Assembly: GCA_033439765.1 (NCBI GenBank)
Contig: JAULSN010000014.1
Span: 186,001-250,000, forward strand
Length of the DNA: 64,000 nt
Direction: 5' to 3'
Source of the DNA: Lasiosphaeria ovina
Lineage: Eukaryota; Ascomycota; Sordariomycetes; Sordariales; Lasiosphaeriaceae
Made by a program: the position numbers and the translations under genes. The notes beneath the pieces were generated by a model. That model saw nothing but the letters and a program-made list of their open reading frames with translations, was not told the origin of the DNA and did no database searches. Shown piece after piece: positions 30,075-40,089 of this stretch. The stretch's first letter is position 1. Every line of letters starts with the position of its first letter.

Positions 30075-30370
30075 CGCTTCGGCTGTGATGCCCATTTTGC
30101 TGCTGTTGCTGGTGCTGGTGTTGGTGGTGGTGGTGGTGATGTTGCTGCTGCTGAAGATGGAAGGGTGGCACAGTTCGTTGTGTGGATCATTGTTGGCTGG
30201 CCCGGTGGGAGCCGAGGGCGAGGAGGGCGTGTGTGACGGAGAGAGGCTGGTCGTAGAACCGGAGAGAGTGGGCGTTGCAGAGCCTCTGAGAATCGGCAAA
30301 CGTAGGCTCGGAAATTGGGCGGGAATGGTGGCGGGCGGCTGCGGTTGAGGGACGCCGACCGTAGCCATCG
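30075..30370 (-). pseudogene. unassigned Pro/Ser/Thr-rich N-terminal fragment
   Basis: Minus-strand frame MATVGVPQPQPPATIPAQFP followed by LSGSTTSLSPSHTPSSPSAP and a Thr/Asn run from a GTGGTG microsatellite. Looks like a disordered protein start. No family assigned; repeats bound it on both sides. Confidence 0.3.
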
Positions 30371-30399
30371 TAGCGGCTCGGAAAACACGCGTTCCTGGT

Positions 30400-31015
30400 G
30401 ATATATTAGTGGAGGGTAATGATGGTGAAGTATGCGGCGTACCTGTTCTGAGCTGGAAAGCGATAAATGGTACGCACGATTGATCGAGGTTAAATTGCAA
30501 GGTTGTAGAACAAGGTTGTAGAAAGAAAGTGGTTTATTTTGGCGGGGGAGCTGGCGAGAAAGTTGAAGGTACCGTACGGACCACCCATGCCGGCTGAACT
30601 TGGGAAGGAAGACTCGTGCTTTCTTTTGGCAACGCTGGCTCTCTCGGGTTCTAGGGGCAGCCTTGGTACATCAAATGTTAGCGTCACTCTCAGCGCCACG
30701 GCGCCTCTAACAAAACTCAAAACCCGCCACCATTCCCGCGCACCTTCCGAGCCTACATGGATTCTTGCACTCGCCCACTTTTTTCTTTCTGCAACGTGAG
30801 CTTGCACTTTGAGCGCGAGAACGGAGGGTCGAATTGGTTCGTGGTGGCAGGAGTCTGGGGTAGTCGGCCCGTATGATGGTGGATGAGCGGGCCGAGGTTG
30901 GACGTGAGGCGATTTCTCTGCGGTCCCGCCAGCTCTAGCGCGGTTTCTGGTACCTGAAATTCCGACTCCTTCCCGGACGGCCTAGCGAAAGTCAACTACG
31001 GTTCCACTTCACTGA
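30400..31015. other. stretch without recognised gene
   Basis: Mosaic DNA. The 3' part (30890-31000) already contains one diverged unit of the tandem repeat that follows. Confidence 0.4.
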
Positions 31016-31019
31016 GCTC

Positions 31020-31500
31020 AGACCACCACCTCTGCGTTGTCCAAAAAGGTGCCCGCAAACCTAATAAGGCGATTTCTCTGCAGTTCCGCCAGCTCCAGCG
31101 CGGTTTCTGGTGCCTGAAATTCCGACTCCTTCCCGGACGGCCTAGCGAAAGTCAAATGTAGTTCCACTTCACTAATGAGCTCAAACCACCTCTGCGTTGT
31201 CCAAAAAGGTGCCTGCAAACCTAATAAGGCGATTTCTCTGCAGTTCCGCCAGCTCCAGCGCGGCTTCTGGTGCCTAAAGTTCTGACCGAGGCCATTTCTC
31301 TCTTTTTCCCAGCTCCAGCGCGGTTTCCAGCGAAAGTCAAATGCAGTTCCACTTCACTAATGAGCTCAAACCACCTCTGCGTTGTCCAAAAAGGTGCCTG
31401 AAAACCTAATAAGGCGATTTCTCTGCGGTTCCGCCAGCTCCAGCGCGGCTTCTGGTGCCTGAAATTCTGACCGAGGCCATTTCTCTCTTTTTCCCAGTGC
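31020..31500. repeat. tandem repeat of 160-185 bases
   Basis: CTCTGCGTTGTCCAAAAAGGTGCC recurs at about 31030, 31190 and 31375, each followed by AATAAGGCGATTTCTCTGC, CCGCCAGCTCCAGCGCGG and GAAAGTCAAATG. On the minus strand a unit reads EVELHLTFARPSGKES...LDNAEV, so an exon may have been the source. Confidence 0.85.
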
Positions 31501-31545
31501 CACTCGAGACAGGAGTACAGCGATAATAAGCATTAGCTTTGCTCA

Positions 31546-31990
31546 GTGCTGCCGATTGACCGAGGACGGACGGCATTCCTACCTCCTACCTGTGGGTCCT
31601 TGGCAACTGCTGAGGCATATATAGAAGAGCCCCCCCCCCCCCTCCGGCCTCCCCGTCAGATTCGACCCATTCTCCTACTCCCGTCAGATACAAGATATTC
31701 TTCTACCATGGACTTGCACGCAATCACCATCGGTCAGCGTGTATCCCCGCCGCGCGGTCTTCTTCTTCTTCTTCTTCCACGCAGGGCGCTAACGGCACTA
31801 TTATCGTTTAGCACCTCTCCAAACACCTTTTCTACCATCGTCTCCCGGCACCTTTGCGAGATCTTCTACGCAATCACCACCGTTCAGTCGGTGTGTATCC
31901 CCGCCGCCAGGTCTTCTTCTTCATCTTCCACGTAGGGCGCGCTAACGGCACTATTATCGTTTAGGGTCTCTCTCGGCCCCGGCCACGTCG
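31546..31990 (+). repeat. two copies of a ~150-base segment
   Basis: CGCAATCACCATCGGTCAGCGTGTATCCCCGCCGCGCGGTC...GGCGCTAACGGCACTATTATCGTTTAG at 31719-31812 is repeated at 31868-31965. A possible start codon, CCATGGACTTGCAC, lies at 31708. Non-coding or 5' leader DNA of an unknown gene. Confidence 0.6.
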
Positions 31991-31993
31991 GGC

Positions 31994-32224
31994 ATGCAGC
32001 CGACCCGTGGCAGCGGCAGCGGCAGCGGCAGCGGCAGCAGCAGCGGCAGCAGCAGCAGCCCTAGCAACAACAATAACATTGCTGCTGCTGCTGCTGCTGC
32101 TGCTGCCACATTTGGCGAGCTCCACCGCGAGCAGAGGAAGCGTGCACGGGAGAAAGATAGCGGTGCCACTGGTGGAATCACCAGGGTACCGGTACTGGAA
32201 TCACCAGCTGCGCTGCGCGCGTAA
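31994..32224 (+). pseudogene. fragment encoding Gly-Ser, poly-Ala and a basic helix
   Basis: Frame MQPTRGSGSGSGSGSSSGSS followed by an alanine run from (GCT)n and FGELHREQRKRAREKDSG. The trinucleotide runs (CAG-type at 32010-32058, CTG-type at 32081-32106) are the main feature. It stops at the repeat unit starting at 32185. No family recognised. Confidence 0.35.
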
Positions 32225-32418
32225 GCTGGTGGTTCAAGTGATGGATTCGTTGTTCCCCGGAGCGGGCCGAGGCGAGGCGAATCCTCGTACAGAGTGAGGA
32301 GGGTACCGGTACTGGAACCACCAGCTGCGCTGTGCGCGTAAGCTGGTGGTTCAAGTGATGGATTCGTTGTTCCCCTGAGCGGGCCGAGGCGAGGCGAATC
32401 CTCGTACAGAGTGAGGAG
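32185..32418. repeat. two tandem units of 116 bases
   Basis: GGTACCGGTACTGGAATCAC at 32185 and GGTACCGGTACTGGAACCAC at 32301 start two nearly identical units ending in CCTCGTACAGAGTGAGGAG. Confidence 0.95.
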
Positions 32419-34080
32419 GAGGGAGAGTGATAAACCACCAGACACAAAGACAGGCCCAATCAATCGCCTTGTCTCAGAAACCAAATGCGTGCGTGCAGAA
32501 GCAGTAGAAATGAGTGTATTCGCAGCGTGTTGACCCTGTGCGGACCCTGCCCGGGCTCCCTAGTCCGGGCCGAAAAGTAGTACCGTCTTCCTGACACGCC
32601 CCCTCGGTTGAAGCCATTCCCGGATTCAACTGTCCAAAAGTAAAACAAAGGCCATCGTTGCACAGATCTGGTCCCCCACCCACCCTTTTTCCTGCTCCGT
32701 GAGGGCAATTCACAAGTCTCCCGGCAAGTCAAGGTGCTTAACTGGGGTTCCTTCTTCCTTCCTGCGGATTGTAACAGCTGCCGTGATACGTCGTGCAGGT
32801 TCACTTGTTGCACAAACCCCGTGGAGGCGTTATTTTGCAGTGGCTCTGTGAGGCCATCGGCCACCGTTTCCGCACTCTCTCCGTGTAGACTGCCGTCATG
32901 TGCCCCGGAGCCCGTATTCCTGCCTCGGCCGGTGGTTGTGAATGTCACGACACGTGCCGTAGGTCCGTCTCCGACTGCGATATTTGGTCCTTCGGCAGCC
33001 GGATCGTCTGTGTGTGTTGTCACATTCGACGGGTGATGCGGTCATCTCCCAGGTTGACCCGCGAGCAATTTCCTTGAGCGGCTAGCCTGCTCACATACAG
33101 GGCGGGCTTCCTTTGTGGTGGGCCTGTGAGAGGGCGAGGAGGAGGAGCTCTGCTTCTGTTGTTGACGTCGTGACAGTGGCTTGTTTATTCGCCCTCCAGC
33201 CCCATCATGCCCCCCCCCCAAAACAGCTTCATTGCGTATGCCTGTGAGCTCTTCCGGTCTACTGAGCTGTCCCCGAAGGAAGCGTCACTGGCCGGCCACC
33301 CTGAAGTTATCGTCACCCCCGAATCGCAGGGCAAGGTGGTGACAGCCGGGATACGGCGGATGCCACGTCCGGGCGTGTGACCACGGCGGCATACATGATC
33401 GAGCCGACTTTCCGCACATACCGTAGCATGTCGGCCTAGGAACCACTGCAGAGCCTCACCCCCTGTAAGTTGGAAGCGGGTTTTGAGCTTCAGAGCTTGG
33501 CCCGGCTTCTCATACCCGGGTGGAATGCGCATGTAAACATGCTCATCCGGGGAGGCATGCACCAAGGCATTGACGGCGTCGTACTGAAGGAGCTCGGGGT
33601 CGAAGCGTGCAGCTATCCCCCATCATGGTGCGGAATGAGCGCCCGGCCAGTGTTGCAGCATAGTTGCTCTCGTCGAGCTTCTTTGGCTGTTGATCTCCCC
33701 TGACAGCTAGCCGGGCCTTGCACTTGACGAATCTGCCGTGTTTATCGAACTCGTAGACGTATACCCACCTGCAGTCTAGGACCTTGATGCCTTTCAGGCC
33801 TTTCTGCGAGACCTCTAACCGGGAGCGCGTTTCGTCATGACTCTATAGGTGTGCCCGCTCTGCAGCCTCAGAGTGTTTCCCCATAGGGTGATGCCTCAAC
33901 TCCCCGTGGTGCCTTGGTGGCTCAGGGAGGTCCCGCCTATGCGGTGACAGGGGCGTTTTGAGTAGTCTTTCGACCTGAGCTCTTATGAGCGGCTTCTTGA
34001 GTGGACAAAGTCTCTAACATGCTCTGCATGAGGGGGGTTGGCAACAACCTCTTCATCTTCAGGCTCGATGACCGTGAGAG
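32417..34080 (-). pseudogene. Ty1/Copia retrotransposon relic (family 1, copy A): RT and RNase H
   Basis: Reading leftward on the minus strand: KGLKGIKVLDCRWVYVYEFD and KCKARLAVRGDQQPKKLDES (start of the Copia reverse transcriptase, about 33820-33690), AVNALVHASPDEHVYMRIPP, a deletion, then GGEALQWFLG, the RNase H stretch ASDASFGDSSVDRKSSQAYA (near 33250), and ADGLTEPLQNN of the Pol end (about 32850). Frameshifts occur after FRTMMG and elsewhere. The block 32417-32500 (AAACCACCAGACACAAAGAC) is shared with 50612-50730 and is the 3' untranslated/LTR part. Gag, protease and integrase are missing. Confidence 0.85.
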
Positions 34081-34170
34081 TCATAGGACAGATCACAATA
34101 CAAGAAATAATCGAGAGCGTGTGTAAATTCCACTTCCTATACCAAAAATATCTCTACATCTCATTCTCCT

Positions 34171-35526
34171 TCACCCCTCCATATCAATCTCGTTATCCCC
34201 CTCATCACTGTCCCCCTCATCACTGTCCCCCTCATCACTGTCCTCCTCCTCGTCGTCACTCCCGTCCTTTGGGCCCGTCTCCGCACGAGCGATGGCTTTA
34301 TTCACCGCCGCATGGACGCGACGAGCTGCTTCGGTACTCTCTTCATCGGTGAGCATCAACGGCGAATCAAAGCCGTGATCTGTGATCCACGACGCCACCA
34401 CCTCCATGTCTGCCGTTCCATAATGGGTAGCTAGCGCCAGTAGCATGCTCCGACGCAGGTAGTTGCCTGGGGTTGGGAAAGGCCGTTGTTGGTAGTACCG
34501 AGCCCAGACATCCTGCCATCCCTGACGCTTGACATCTTTGATGCGGACCAGTGCCATCATGAAATGGAAGTACATAAAGCGGGTGACGGGCCGATTGTTG
34601 TTCTGGAATTGCAGCTCCTTCCCATCCAAGTCTTGACCACGGTTCTCCGAAGAATTGTAATATGACTTTCGAATATCAGGGGAGATGATATCGACTTTCC
34701 AACGCGTAATGGGGGTTTCCGTTGAATCAACCGGTACGATAACAAGATGGTATGTATCAAACCACTTCTCGATTTGGGAAAATAAGAGAAGGGCGTTTCC
34801 TGCTCGTCGGAGTGATGGTGCCCGGCTGCCGAACAACATCTCGCCAATATCGTCGCTATCGAGAAAGAAAGGGACAATATATGCAGCCTTGATCTGGTTA
34901 GCTGCCCACCACTTGCCGGTAATATGGCACCAAACAAGACCAGACTCTTCGTTGAAGTCGCTGCCTTGACCTGCGTAATAGGTCAAGGTATCGGAGCGAA
35001 AGGTAGAGGGCCGCTTCTTCGTCTTTTCAAGGCCATCGCACTTTTTGTAAAGCGCCAAGAGACACGTAGAGATACTACCACTACGCGGATCCAGCAACCG
35101 TATAACACCAGGGTCGTCAAAACGTATCTTCTTCTGCTGCTGTTTCCACAATTCATTACCAGCAGAGACATAGCGGTGATCGGAAGCTCGAAGTCGCTTG
35201 GTTGCTATATGGGGGCCGATCAGGTTGGCATCTCGTTCTTCGATGATGACCTGTCGCTCTAGCAGAATCTCTTCTTTTTTCTTTAACGCTAGCTCAACCC
35301 CTAATGACGCAAGCTCAAGGCCGGATTTCGCATCGGGCTCCTGTCGTTCTTCACCTGGATTGAGCTCGGGTTCTACCTTGCGAGAGAGGTCGTCAAAGGC
35401 GTTTTGTAGCTCGTATGAAACACTTCGTGCTTTCTCATACTTGCCTCTCGCTCCCGACAGTGATGGTGGTAGGATGGCTCTTGACGGTGGGCCGTGCTTC
35501 GGCGAATTGTCCTTTGAAGGATCCAT
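34171..35526 (-). CDS. HNH-nuclease-family protein, catalytic His replaced
   Basis: 451 residues, uninterrupted frame from MDPSKDNSPKHGPPS. Order: charged N-terminus; coiled-coil-like LALKKKEEILLERQVIIEER (79-98); a region with SISTCLLALYKKCDG; the HNH_2-type core at 199-268, with WCHITGKWW (Cys200), IKAAYIVPF, LRRAGNALLLF and KWFDTYHLVIVPVD; a conserved tail with ARYYQQRPFPTPGNYLRRSM; and an acidic repeat end (SDEGDSDEGD). In the families I know the core reads AAHIVP; here residue 216 is Tyr, so the expected metal-binding or catalytic His is absent and cleavage may be lost. At least three broken relatives lie in the window (8584, 11590, 16747). Its upstream block is shared with the helicase gene at 44301. 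Confidence 0.8.
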   Translation of the reverse strand: MDPSKDNSPKHGPPSRAILPPSLSGARGKYEKARSVSYELQNAFDDLSRKVEPELNPGEERQEPDAKSGLELASLGVELALKKKEEILLERQVIIEERDANLIGPHIATKRLRASDHRYVSAGNELWKQQQKKIRFDDPGVIRLLDPRSGSISTCLLALYKKCDGLEKTKKRPSTFRSDTLTYYAGQGSDFNEESGLVWCHITGKWWAANQIKAAYIVPFFLDSDDIGEMLFGSRAPSLRRAGNALLLFSQIEKWFDTYHLVIVPVDSTETPITRWKVDIISPDIRKSYYNSSENRGQDLDGKELQFQNNNRPVTRFMYFHFMMALVRIKDVKRQGWQDVWARYYQQRPFPTPGNYLRRSMLLALATHYGTADMEVVASWITDHGFDSPLMLTDEESTEAARRVHAAVNKAIARAETGPKDGSDDEEEDSDEGDSDEGDSDEGDNEIDMEG

Positions 35527-35589
35527 GCTCTGCGGTAGGCCTGTACAAGCTGTTAGTCATGGCGGGACTGGGTTTTGTTTTTGGGCAGC

Positions 35590-35764
35590 AGCACTTACGA
35601 AGACGGAATTATGAATGATGGATGCTGAATAGAGCTTTTGGCGGCGGCGGACGGAGAGAACAACTGTGTGTGGCAGTAGGGTAACCCACTACCACACGGA
35701 CAGGAAGACGGCGACAGCTTCTTTTTCTCGAAAAAAATTGGAGGCGGGCGGCGCGGCGCATGCA

Positions 35765-35817
<53 letters not shown>

Positions 35818-35875
35818 TTAGTCAACTTGGTTGTAGGATGAAGAAAGCAGAAATCGAAAAGTGGTGGGCAGCACC
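35590..35875. repeat. upstream block of the HNH gene, shared with the helicase gene
   Basis: GCTTTTGGCGGCGGCGGACGGAGAGAACAA at 35633, GGCGACAGCTT and TTTTTCTCGAAAAAAA near 35710-35735, GCGCATGCAG at 35756 and CAGTTAGTCAACTTGGTTG at 35813 all recur in the same order at 44310-44710. Both blocks lie directly upstream of minus-strand genes. Contains a (GCAG)n microsatellite, 35768-35818, about 13 units. Confidence 0.85.
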
Positions 35876-35879
35876 GGCT

Positions 35880-36260
35880 TTATTAAGCGCTCCCTGTGGG
35901 TGGGGAGCCACACGGAGCGCACCTGACTAATGGCTCCTGTGCTCCACCAGAGCACGGTCCAGTTGGCGCCTTGGCGCTAAGACCACCATTCCTCGGTTCG
36001 ACAGCTTCCGTATTTCCCGAGGCTAGTGGAAGGCCTAAGTTGCCATTCGAACTTATCTCAGCAAGCTCAGACCAGTTCAGTGGCTCAAAGAGGGGCTTGA
36101 GTGTATAATGCGCCCTGAACCACAAGGGCGTCGCCAAAACTACCACCTGCAATTATTTCCGGGCATACAGAAACAACAGAATTGATCGCAAAACTAAGCG
36201 GCTAGTGTCATTCGAATGTGCGCATTTTTCTAATCATTCTGGTACTAATATTATCAATAG
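35880..36260. other. stretch without recognised gene
   Basis: Contains GGCGCCTTGGCGCTAAGACCACCATTCCT (35967), shared with 27712, and TTATCTCAGCAAGCTCAGACC (36054), shared with the outer edge of the RecQ inverted repeat. These are presumably element ends. Confidence 0.5.
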
Positions 36261-36424
36261 ATCATGTCTGACGCGCTAGAAAATGATGATTCCGGCCTTT
36301 CAGGTGGCAGCCAGGCATTACCCCTGCGCAGGCATGAATCGAGCTGTTTGGCCCTCCCGACCGTCGCCAGTCCTAAGGCATTGACTTTTCAAAGTAGGTT
36401 TATCCTGTTTCCCGGGTGGAATAT

Positions 36425-36730
36425 TGTTGCACGTGATCTGGATTGACTGAGCATTGAATTGTCTGGTTAGATCGGTCTAAAATACAGGTAAAATAGCACC
36501 TTCTTTTATAGCCAACAGGATCACTGAATATCTCCACGGAAGTCCGTATTCAGGGCGGGCAAAAGAAGACGGTAGAATTGAAAGGAATCTCGGGTGCAAG
36601 GAATGTAGTCGGATTGAGGGCATTCCGAACGCAAGGGAGGGTGCAAAGGAGAGAAAAGCACGTGTTTGCACATGCAGGGGAGGGGTAAAAGAGGGTCAAT
36701 TTTGCAAGTAAGGGTCATTTCTTGGCGACA
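36425..36730. mobile_element. solo LTR with 5-base target duplication
   Basis: Begins TGTTGCACGTGATC and ends TTTCTTGGCGACA (TG...CA), 306 bases, flanked by AATAT on both sides (36420-36424 and 36731-36735), as left by an LTR retrotransposon after recombination between its LTRs. Other copies: 57117-57415 (full length) and 29304-29455 (truncated). It has split the short open frame starting MSDALENDDSGLS at 36264. Confidence 0.92.
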
Positions 36731-36779
36731 AATATGAACTGTTCGCTGACTTGTTAGAATCGCCTCCATTGAGCTGTAT

Positions 36780-37140
36780 CAGGAGGGCCCCGTTCGTGTT
36801 AAGCCCATCTCCAAGTTCGAGGACGCCGGCCTTCACCCTGTCATGGTTCGGAACGTTGAGCTGTCAGGATACAAGGTCCCGACCCCGATCCAACGTTACT
36901 GCATCCCAGCAATAAACATGGGACACGATGTGATCGCCGTTGCCCAAACCGGTACTCTGAAACTTGGGGATTTAATACTTTGACACACATGACTAACCGA
37001 CAAACATCCAGGATCTGGAAAGACGGCTGCCTATTTGATTCCGATCTTGAACAAGCTCATGGGCAAGGCCAAGAAGCTTGCGGCGCCTCGCCCTGGAATT
37101 GATACTCCAGTCCGCGCTGAGCCGCGAGCTTGCTGTCCAG
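36780..37140 (+). pseudogene. DED1-type DEAD-box RNA helicase fragment, copy 1
   Basis: Encodes VRVKPISKFEDAGLHPVMVR, the Q-motif region YKVPTPIQRYCIPAI and VIAVAQTG; an intron of 60 bases (36952-37011, branch GACTAAC) interrupts motif I exactly within TG/SGKT; then AAYLIPILNKLMGKAKKLAA. DED1/DDX3 helicases unwind mRNA leaders in translation initiation. The fragment ends after VRAEP, where about 25 codons present in copy 2 are missing and ELAVQIF follows. Confidence 0.85.
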
Positions 37141-37290
37141 ATCTTCGGCCCGGCGGTTGAGTCTATTGACAAGGTTTTGGTCATCTTCATCGCCGCTTGT
37201 TGTCATTGTCTGCCCAAGCCGCGAGCTTGCTGTCTAGATCTTCGGCCCGGCGGTTGAGTCTATTGACAAGGTTTTGGTCATCTTCATCGC
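37105..37290. repeat. partial tandem duplication in the DED1 fragment
   Basis: CCGCGAGCTTGCTGTCCAGATCTTCGGCCCGGCGGTTGAGTC...GTCATCTTCATCGC at 37121-37190 is repeated at 37209-37292 with one change. The second unit is preceded by TTGTTGTCATTGTCTGCCCAAG, the piece missing from the first. Confidence 0.9.
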
Positions 37291-37351
37291 GGTCATCGTC
37301 GGGGTTATTATCGTTGGTGCCTTGGTTTCCATTTGCCTGGCCATATTGAGC

Positions 37352-39280
37352 AGCGCTGCCAACAACTCAAATAACTCAAATATGAAGCTATATTTGAGTT
37401 GAATTGAGTTCAAAATACTGTATCTAAGTTGGGTTGAGGCCCTATTTGAGTCGAGTTGGCTTTATTTGACATTATTTGACCGAACTTGCCGCACCACCAA
37501 AAAAAACACGAAAATCTGGCCAAATTTGGCCCCGAATTGACTCCCTAGACCAGAAAAGAGCGCCGAATCCAGCCAACGCCCTCAAAACAAGCCCCAGCTC
37601 TTCAGGCACATGAGGATATTGATGGTATCGTCGACCAAGGAATGTCGTTGCGTGCCAATGACCAGCTTGGCTTGGCTGAAGGCCCTCTCACACGAGGCCA
37701 GCGTTCCTTGTGAGCCAACCACCAGGTTTGTATGTCATCATCCACCGGCCAAACAGGTTCTGCAAAGTACTCAGCCAGCTCGTCTTTCTGGCCCAGGTCC
37801 TCAGGCGGGTCGTAGTAGTCGTAAGAGCGAAGATGACTGCCTGGGCCTGACAGGGCTGGTGGCTGCGGCGCTGTAGGCACAGGAAGATCGGCGTATTCGG
37901 CTTGGTAAAGATCACGGCAGGCAGCGAATGCCTTCCTGGCCCTGTCAGGGCTTAGGCGTTTATCCATCCACCTCTTCTTGTGCCCAGGGTGCAAGAGCAT
38001 AGCGACCCAGTAAGCAGGGCTTTCTTCCATCAACCCAATGTATTCTTGAAGCTTCTGAATGGCCAGTTGGAGACTGGTTCGTACGAAGGAAACGTGATCG
38101 TCGTTAGGATCAGGGGAGGAGGGCAGGGCAGGTAGGTCGTCGGCCAACTTAAAGACTGGAAGGATAATTTGGCCGGTCGGCAGGCGCCGCGGCAGGTCAA
38201 TGACCGAGTCGGCTAGCCGGCCAGGAAGCCGCCGTTTGCGCCGAGGTCGCTGCGAATTCGCTGCGGCAGAGAAGAAAGGCTCGGCATCGTCGTCGGCATC
38301 GTCGTCGTCGTCAAGGGCGATTGATTGAGCCTGTTGGCTAGCGACTGTGATCTCTGGCTGGGCGTAGACAGGCCCACCCGTGAACTCTGTTGGCGCCTCG
38401 GAATTTGGGTGCAGAATTCGCTGCTGGTGAGCAAGGTGATTAGTCAGCCACTCCATTGTAGCGATAACTTCAGGAAAACTCGCTGATCTGCCTTCAAACC
38501 ACTTCGTGATCCTTCTAAAAGGCTCAAGAATAGTCAAAATAAGCGTAAATTGATGCCAGTTAGAGGGTTCCAACAGGTCCGTAGTGGGGAGGCGTTTTTT
38601 GGGGTCTTTTTCGCCCTGGTTGCGATGGTACCAAAAATCGACCTAGGCGCGCAATCGTACTGCGCGCTGGATCATATAGAATACCGAGTCTTATTTCCTC
38701 GCTCAATACCACCCTCTTCAGCCTTTAACCTCTCACGATGCTGACTTTTGAGGTGCATAGTCGCTAACAAAGTCGCTACTGCTTTGAAGGTCTTATTATA
38801 ATAGTAGTACGCCCACCAGTATGAGCCCTCTTCTACTGCGTTATTAACGACCTTGGCCAGCCAGTCACCATGCCCGCCAATTTACGACGATCTTGCTATT
38901 CTTTTTCCCACCCAAAACTCTAGTATAAAGGAACCATCTGGTGTTTTTATCGTAGGCCAGTCCTTCACTTCCTTGTAGGCCAAGTCCGCTGGGTCGATCG
39001 CTGCCAGGCGAGGGTACTGCTGGGCAATTCGGGAAGTACGGTCTTGAACGTCAAGCGGTCGTTTTTCTGCGTGCGGGCTGTTCGACGAGAGGGCCGCGGT
39101 ATTGATAGTCGAGGCTCGCATATTGGAAGCGAGGAAGCAGCGAATTTGCAGTAAGAAGGCAGGAAAGGAAGCTTGTTGACTTGGCGATAGTTACAGCGCT
39201 GCAACGCAGGTCGATGGCACTGCAGAAAACCAGGTTAGTCCAGTCGAATTTTTCCCAGGGATCGCGCAAAGCGACCGGGG
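37352..39280 (-). pseudogene. hAT transposase relic (element 1)
   Basis: Minus strand: N-terminal part IDPADLAYKEVKDWPTIKTP with GSFILEFWVGKR (39121-38882), a large deletion, then 38573-37602 with LTILEPFRRITKWFEGRSAS, FPEVIATMEWLTNHL, LMEESPAYWVAMLLHPGHKK and the hAT dimerisation segment CERAFSQAKLVIGTQRHSLV in a second frame near 37690-37600. A small deletion has removed the preceding SIP.MSTE part. A terminus like CAGCGCTGCCAAC lies at 37352; no matching right terminus was found. Element 2 at 47934 is a close relative. Confidence 0.85.
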
Positions 39281-39365
39281 CCCAAAACCCCCGTTAAGCC
39301 CCAGAGACAGGGGGGCAGGAATTTAAAATCGTCGAAGGAGACGTCTGGAGTAATCTCATGGGTCG

Positions 39366-39435
39366 TTGTCCCATTCCCATGGCCCTTTACCCATTCCCAT
39401 GAGTCTCTCTCCCATTATGGTTCTAATATTATGAT
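39366..39435. repeat. TTCCCAT repeat, second location
   Basis: CCCATTCCCATGGCCCTTTACCCATTCCCATGAG resembles 1365-1450. Confidence 0.55.
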
Positions 39436-39464
39436 AGCGCATGACCTAGAGAGAGCTGGCAAAC

Positions 39465-39868
39465 ATGGACTTCGACGACGAGAAAAGCCCCAAAATCTTC
39501 CTACTCGCCTCCTTATTTACAGGCGGCTGTGCACGCAATAACAGCTCTTTCTTGAGAGATGTTCTTGGCCTATATATATGCTCGCGAACGGCACACCAAG
39601 GCGCCAAGCCACTAGCCCAGCCAAAATCGGATTTTTACACCTTAAAAAGCCTAGTTCAATGGATTGAAGGCTTCTTCAGATGGCTGCCCGCACCTTACGC
39701 CCGCACCCTGCGCCCGGGCCAACTTTTACCTGCAATTGAGGCCATCGCCAAATCCACCACCGCCTACGCCCTGCGCCCGGGCCAATTTTACCTACTATTG
39801 AAGGCATCCGCCAAATCCACCAAAACCTTCCACGTTCAACCACAATACCACTACAATACCGTCAATTG
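39465..39868 (+). other. open frame of 134 codons, unassigned
   Basis: Starts MDFDDEKSPKIFLLASLFTG. Its 3' half is a duplication of about 66 bases (CTGCGCCCGGGCCAAYTTTACCT at 39709 and 39769) in frame. No similarity recognised, and the adjacent sequence is transposon and helicase debris, so a real gene is doubtful. Confidence 0.25.
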
Positions 39869-39871
39869 ATC

Positions 39872-40085
39872 TGGACAGCAAGCTCGCGGCTTGGGCAGAC
39901 AATGACAACAAGCGGCTCAGCGCGGACTGGAGTATCAATTCCAGGGCGAGGCGCCGCCGCAAGCTTCTTGGCCTTGCCCATGAGCTTGTTCAAGATCGGA
40001 ATCAAATAGGCAGCCATCTTTCCAGATCCTGCATATTTATCGGTTAGTCATGTATATCAAAGTATTAAATCACCAAGTTTCAGCT
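39872..40085 (-). pseudogene. DED1-type helicase fragment, copy 2 (inverted)
   Basis: On the minus strand an intron end (branch GACTAAC, acceptor TGCAG at 40029) leads to GSGKMAAYLIPILNKLMGKA and RAEPLVVIVCPSRELAVQI, ending at 39872. The Thr of motif I (SGKT) is Met here, an ACG-to-ATG change. It contains motif Ia that copy 1 has lost. Together the copies flank hAT element 1 as inverted fragments. Confidence 0.85.
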
Positions 40086-40089
40086 TGAA

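Noticed and set aside
31954..32484. Minus-strand open frame of 176 codons, Leu/Ala/Pro-rich
   Set aside because: Product of CAG/CTG trinucleotide runs and the 116-base tandem repeat; no domain.
37190..37350. Coding-like frame on the minus strand (acidic/Asn-rich then LVNRLNRRAEDLDSKLAAW)
   Set aside because: Most of it is antisense to the duplicated DED1 piece; it may include a separate host fragment, but I could not decide.
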